Assembly (NCBI GenBank): GCA_027049085.1 | Contig: JALTVH010000308.1 | Span: 1-8,093, forward strand | Length of the DNA: 8,093 nt | Direction of reading: 5' to 3' | From: Aquificaceae bacterium | GTDB taxonomy: Bacteria; Aquificota; Aquificia; Aquificales; Aquificaceae | Shown: positions 4,739 through 8,093 of the stretch, piece after piece | How positions within the stretch are numbered: the stretch's first letter is position 1 | How the letters are laid out: each line of letters starts with the position of its first letter | Translations under genes and position numbers: made by a program | The notes under the pieces: model-generated | What the model saw: only the letters and a program-made list of their open reading frames with translations | Databases searched by the model: none | Told to the model about the DNA's origin: nothing

Positions 4739-6082
4739 ATGGGTTCTGAATCTGAGGATCTGAGGTCGTACGCAAGAGAAAAGGTTTTGAGGGCAAGGAG
4801 AGTTCTGAGAGAGCTGATGGCTCTGACCACAGAGGTTAAAAACAGGACTCTCCTGAGGGCTTCTGAGATTCTGGATAGTGAAAGGGAAAAGATCAAAGAA
4901 GAGAATGAAAAGGACCTTCAGACCGCAAGGGAGCTGGGTCTTCGGGAATCCGTAATAGACAGGCTCCTTTTAAATGACAAGCGGATTGACGGGATGATAA
5001 AGGTGCTGAGGGACGTAGCTTCACTTCCTGATCCAGTGGGAGAAGTTATCAGGATGTGGACACTGCCCAACGGTCTGAAGGTTGGGAGAATGAGGGTTCC
5101 CCTTGGGGTTGTCTTTATAGTTTATGAGTCAAGGCCCAACGTGACCATAGAGGCTGCTTCCCTCTGCATGAAGTCCTCAAACGCTGTGATCCTGAGGGGT
5201 GGTAAGGAGGCAGTTCACTCCAACAGAGTCCTCGTTGATGTTCTCAGGAGGTCCGCAAGGGAAGAGGGCTTTCCCGAAGAGGCTATCCAGTTCATTGACA
5301 GAACCGAGAGGGAGATAGTGTGGGAGCTCCTCAGCATGGAAGGACTGATAGACGTTGCGATACCGAGGGGCGGTGAAGGGCTGATAAGGGCGGTTGCGGA
5401 TCACTCAAAGGTGCCTGTAATCAAGCACTACAAGGGCGTTTGTAACATTTACGTGGACGACAGGGCGGACCTTGATAAGGCTTATGATATTGTTTACAAC
5501 GCAAAGGTTCAGAGACCTTCTGTCTGCAACGCCGTTGAAAACCTTCTGATCAACCGAAAGGTCCTTGAAGAATTCTTCCCTAAGATGGCACTATACCTAG
5601 GGAGTTCAGGAGTTGAACTCAGATGCGATGAGGAGAGCCTTAAAATTCTGAAGGAAAAGGGTATCACCGAAAAGGTCAAGGCGGTCCCTGCAAAGGAGGA
5701 GGACTACTACGAGGAATTTCTTGACCTTATCCTGGCGGTAAAGACAGTTGGTGACCTTGATGAAGCTATAGAGTTTATCGGCAAGTACGGTTCCGGGCAT
5801 TCCGACGCGATAATTACCGAGGATTACAGTAAGGCGATGAAGTTTCTCAGAGAGGTAGATTCTGCTGCGGTTTACGTAAACGCTTCCACGAGGTTTACCG
5901 ACGGAAACGAGTTTGGCCTTGGTGCTGAGATGGGGATTTCAACAGACAAGGTTCACGCGAGAGGTCCAATGGCTCTTGAAGAGCTCACCATTCCCAAGTT
6001 CATAATCCTGGGAGAGGGACAGATCAGGGATAACTTCGGTGTTCCAGAGGACCTGAAAGAGGACCTGAAAGAAGGGAAATGA
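4739..6082 (+). CDS. proA: Glutamate-5-semialdehyde dehydrogenase (gamma-glutamyl phosphate reductase)
   Basis: ProA reduces gamma-glutamyl phosphate to glutamate-5-semialdehyde with NADPH, the second step of proline synthesis from glutamate. The protein has 447 residues (E. coli 417) with the aldehyde dehydrogenase fold. Signatures are VYESRPN (128-134), VILRGGKEAVHSN (150-162), IPRGGEGL (208-215), the catalytic Cys263 in QRPSVCNAVENLL, YVNASTRFTDG (379-389) and FGLGAEMGISTDKVHARGPM (392-411). The ATG at 4739 is preferred to the adjacent GTG at 4736 on Shine-Dalgarno spacing. After the point where E. coli ProA ends there is a tail of 17 charged residues (431-447), part of which is encoded by a tandem 12-base repeat. 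The kinase gene proB is not in the window. The stop overlaps the rpoN start. Function is very secure; the tail has no known role. Confidence 0.97.
   Translation: MGSESEDLRSYAREKVLRARRVLRELMALTTEVKNRTLLRASEILDSEREKIKEENEKDLQTARELGLRESVIDRLLLNDKRIDGMIKVLRDVASLPDPVGEVIRMWTLPNGLKVGRMRVPLGVVFIVYESRPNVTIEAASLCMKSSNAVILRGGKEAVHSNRVLVDVLRRSAREEGFPEEAIQFIDRTEREIVWELLSMEGLIDVAIPRGGEGLIRAVADHSKVPVIKHYKGVCNIYVDDRADLDKAYDIVYNAKVQRPSVCNAVENLLINRKVLEEFFPKMALYLGSSGVELRCDEESLKILKEKGITEKVKAVPAKEEDYYEEFLDLILAVKTVGDLDEAIEFIGKYGSGHSDAIITEDYSKAMKFLREVDSAAVYVNASTRFTDGNEFGLGAEMGISTDKVHARGPMALEELTIPKFIILGEGQIRDNFGVPEDLKEDLKEGK
6047..6070 (+). repeat. Tandem 12-base repeat at the 3' end of proA
   Basis: GAGGACCTGAAA occurs twice in direct succession and is in frame, encoding EDLK-EDLK (ProA residues 437-444). 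It lies just ahead of the rpoN start. It looks like a recent slipped-strand duplication within the non-conserved tail. Confidence 0.9.
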
Positions 6083-7290
6083 TGTTACGCCAGGAACTTC
6101 AGTTAAAGCTAAAGCTCAATCTAAACCTCCTTCTCAAGAACCAGGTGGAGGTTCTCCTCTATCCCTCTCAGGAACTTGAGCAGATCCTGAAAGAAGAAAA
6201 GGAACAAAACCCCTTTATTGAAGAGGTTTATGTTTCGGCGAGAGCAAGGCAGATCTTTGAAGAGAGAAGGCTACCTGAACCAAGGTACGAACAAAGTGAT
6301 CTCCAGTGCCTTTTGAGGAATGTAAGGGCAGAGCTTGAGGGTAAAGACCTTGAGATCGCAATGGATCTCCTTTCCTGTGTGGATGAAAGGGGTTTCTTCC
6401 ACGGGGACATCAGCAAAATAGCAGAGTCCCATGGTGTTGAAGAGGAGTATGTAGAAGACCTCAGGGAATTCATTATGGGTCTTGAACCCACAGGAGTCTG
6501 CTCAAAAGACTTCCTTGAGTTTGCCAGCCTCCAGGTGAGGGAATTATATCCGGGGGAGGAGTGGCTGATTGGAGAGCTTGAGAAACTTATAAACGGTCAG
6601 AGGATCGGGGATGAAGTTCGGAGAAAGCTCATGCACCTCAGGATCTCTCCTCTTACCTCGTCTGAGAATGTTTACAGAGTTGCAAGGGTTGATGCGGTCA
6701 TAGAGCTGGACGACGGTAAGCTTATAGGTTACCTCTATGAGGACTTCATAGATATAAGGCCAAGCAGGGATTACCTTGAGATGGCAAAAAGAGTAAAGGG
6801 GTCCGCGAAGGATTATCTGAGGGATCTTCAGGAAAGATACGAAAACTTTAAAAAAATTATAAACATCAGGCGGGAGAACCTCAGAAAGATACTGGATGAG
6901 GTCATTGAAGTTCAGGAGCCTTTCCTCAAAGGTGAGGGTAACCTGAGGACTCTTATGGTGAAAGATGTTGCGGCTAAGCTGGGTATTAGCGAGTCAACCG
7001 TCAGCAGGCTTGTTAATTCCAAATACGTCAAGACACCCCAGGGAACCTATCCCTTCAGGTTTTTCTTCGTCAGAGAGACAGCGGGAGGCGTTTCTCAGGA
7101 GCAGCTAATGAGGAAGATAAGGGAAGTTATTGAATCGGAAGACAGGGCAAAGCCCTATTCCGATGACGATATTGCAAGGATACTTAAGGATGAAGGCTTT
7201 CAGGTAGCTCGTAGGACAGTAGCCAAGTACAGGGAGCTCCTTGGTATTCCCTCCTCAAGGGAGAGAAAGGTCAATGGATTTAGAAACTGA
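6079..7290 (+). CDS. rpoN: RNA polymerase sigma-54 factor
   Basis: Sigma-54 directs core polymerase to -24/-12 promoters that need AAA+ enhancer-binding activators. The protein has 403 residues, short for the family but close to the Aquifex protein (398, from memory). Region I (about 5-48) keeps the pattern ending in EQNPFIE but lacks the usual TPQL and most glutamines. Region II is almost absent (about 49-70). The core-binding domain follows with GLEPTGVCSKDF (134-145), then the DNA-binding part with a helix-turn-helix (VAAKLGISESTVSRLV, 297-312) and a perfect RpoN box ARRTVAKYRE (377-386). Two ATGs stand in tandem; the first overlaps the proA stop as ATGA, while the second, at 6082, is better spaced from the GAAGGG at 6071-6076. 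Coupling to proA is expected either way. The usual neighbours lptB and hpf are not seen; the downstream M24 peptidase gene overlaps by 17 bases. Confidence 0.97.
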   Translation: MMLRQELQLKLKLNLNLLLKNQVEVLLYPSQELEQILKEEKEQNPFIEEVYVSARARQIFEERRLPEPRYEQSDLQCLLRNVRAELEGKDLEIAMDLLSCVDERGFFHGDISKIAESHGVEEEYVEDLREFIMGLEPTGVCSKDFLEFASLQVRELYPGEEWLIGELEKLINGQRIGDEVRRKLMHLRISPLTSSENVYRVARVDAVIELDDGKLIGYLYEDFIDIRPSRDYLEMAKRVKGSAKDYLRDLQERYENFKKIINIRRENLRKILDEVIEVQEPFLKGEGNLRTLMVKDVAAKLGISESTVSRLVNSKYVKTPQGTYPFRFFFVRETAGGVSQEQLMRKIREVIESEDRAKPYSDDDIARILKDEGFQVARRTVAKYRELLGIPSSRERKVNGFRN

Positions 7291-8093
7291 CAGACGTGTA
7301 AGTATCGTCCAGGAGCTAATAAAGTCAAAAGGTTTGGATGCCTTTCTTTTCTCATCGGGAGCTAACGTATTTTATCTATCGGGCTTTCGATCGACCCACG
7401 CTTACGTCGTTCTGAGCAGCACCGCCAGGCACCTTTTGACCGATGGACGCTACATTGAGAAAGCAAAGAGCCAGCTTAGGGACTGGGATGTCGTCCTGAT
7501 TGATGGGAAGGTACTCAAGTTTATCAAAGGATTCCTCAGAGAAAAGGGTTATTACAGAGTCGGCTTTGAGAGCGACAGGGTGACCTGTGAGTTCAGGAAG
7601 GGCCTCAGAAGTACAAGGATAAAGTGGTTTGGGGAGAGCGGATTCCTTAGGGATATAAGAGTTATCAAGAGCAGAGAGGAGATAGACACGATGAGGGAAG
7701 GGGTGAAAAAGAGCGATTCCATATACAGAAGGATCCTTGACAGCATCAGACCTGGTCTGACAGAGCTTGAGGTCCGCAGGATGATAGTTGACGGGATCTT
7801 CAGCGTGGGATCCACGGGTGAAAGCTTCCCGGCCATTGTTGCCTCCGGACAGGGAAGTGCGGTTCCCCACTGGGAAACGAGCACAGCCAGGATTCAGCAG
7901 GGACCTCTCCTGATTGATATGGGGCTTATGTGGAAGGGGTACTGTACTGACTTCACAAGAACCATCTACATCGGGAAGCCCGATGAGGAGTTCCTGAGGG
8001 TTTACACCGCAGTGAGAGATGCTCACCTCTTTGCTCTGGAGAAGGTGAGGGCGGGTAACACTCTGGGGGAGGTTGACAGGACGGCGAGGGACC
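7274..8093 (+). CDS. M24 family metallopeptidase (Xaa-Pro aminopeptidase/dipeptidase type), truncated by window end
   Basis: The first 273 residues of a creatinase/aminopeptidase P-fold protein that runs off the window. Residues 1-130 are the creatinase N-terminal domain (SGFRSTHAYVVLSS and LLTDGRYIEKA are typical). Residues 135 onward are the pita-bread catalytic domain: TGESFPAIVASG (181-192), VPHWETS with His199, LLIDMG with Asp215 and YCTDFTRT with Asp226. These match His243, Asp260 and Asp271 of E. coli PepP (from memory); the remaining His and two Glu ligands fall beyond the window. Such enzymes release or cleave N-terminal residues next to proline, recycling peptides in the cytoplasm. 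The ATG at 7274 overlaps the rpoN end by 17 bases, with GAAAGG just 3 bases upstream; no better in-frame start exists upstream. PepP and PepQ cannot be told apart here. In many bacteria efp follows such a gene; that could be looked for beyond the window. Confidence 0.92.
   Translation, partial: MDLETDRRVSIVQELIKSKGLDAFLFSSGANVFYLSGFRSTHAYVVLSSTARHLLTDGRYIEKAKSQLRDWDVVLIDGKVLKFIKGFLREKGYYRVGFESDRVTCEFRKGLRSTRIKWFGESGFLRDIRVIKSREEIDTMREGVKKSDSIYRRILDSIRPGLTELEVRRMIVDGIFSVGSTGESFPAIVASGQGSAVPHWETSTARIQQGPLLIDMGLMWKGYCTDFTRTIYIGKPDEEFLRVYTAVRDAHLFALEKVRAGNTLGEVDRTARD

Noticed and set aside
7376..8026. Open frame of 216 codons on the minus strand
   Set aside because: It lies wholly antisense to the clearly recognisable M24 peptidase, has no family motifs and is low in the coding style of its neighbours; a shadow frame.
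1..8093. Mobile elements, CRISPR arrays, tRNA/rRNA genes, riboswitches or phage genes
   Set aside because: No transposase, integrase, regularly spaced repeats or structural RNA pattern was seen, and gaps between genes are at most about 60 bases.

Overview
The window reads as a compact stretch of chromosome from a Gram-negative-type (diderm) bacterium. The diderm call rests on an MlaF-like lipid-transport ATPase and an RlpA lipoprotein. The proteins are rich in Glu, Lys and Arg, arginine is written mostly as AGG/AGA, and sigma-54 is short with almost no region II. Together these suggest a thermophile, perhaps near Aquificota or a similar deep-branching phylum. That placement is inference from protein style, not a database match. 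No mobile element, CRISPR array, tRNA or rRNA is visible, and no stretch longer than about 60 bases lacks a gene.

Layout, left to right. (1) 1-210 (+): the C-terminal end of an ABC ATPase resembling MlaF. (2) 187-2088 (-): a two-gene unit, rlpA followed by cfa (cyclopropane fatty acid synthase); the cfa end overlaps the MlaF-like gene end to end. (3) 2119-2781 (+): a UbiE/MenG-type methyltransferase, divergent from rlpA across only 30 bases and overlapping pheS at its 3' end. (4) 2768-4134 (-): rplT-pheS, overlapping by ATGA, without infC, rpmI or pheT. (5) 4196-8093 (+): a tight run of a Uma2/DUF820 nuclease-fold protein, proA, rpoN (sigma-54) and an M24 metallopeptidase that runs off the window. 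The first two are 9 bases apart and the others overlap.

The left part concerns the envelope and membrane (lipid traffic, lipid cyclopropanation, a peptidoglycan-associated lipoprotein, quinone-type methylation), the middle concerns translation, and the right mixes proline synthesis, transcription and peptide turnover. Most genes are ordinary. The most interesting observations are an apparent degenerate internal duplication in the RlpA-like lipoprotein, together with a Thr at a position usually held by the acidic catalytic residue; -10 elements placed so close to start codons that three genes look leaderless; and a Uma2 protein of unknown role heading a housekeeping operon that includes sigma-54. 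I do not see convincing evidence for a wholly new multi-gene system.
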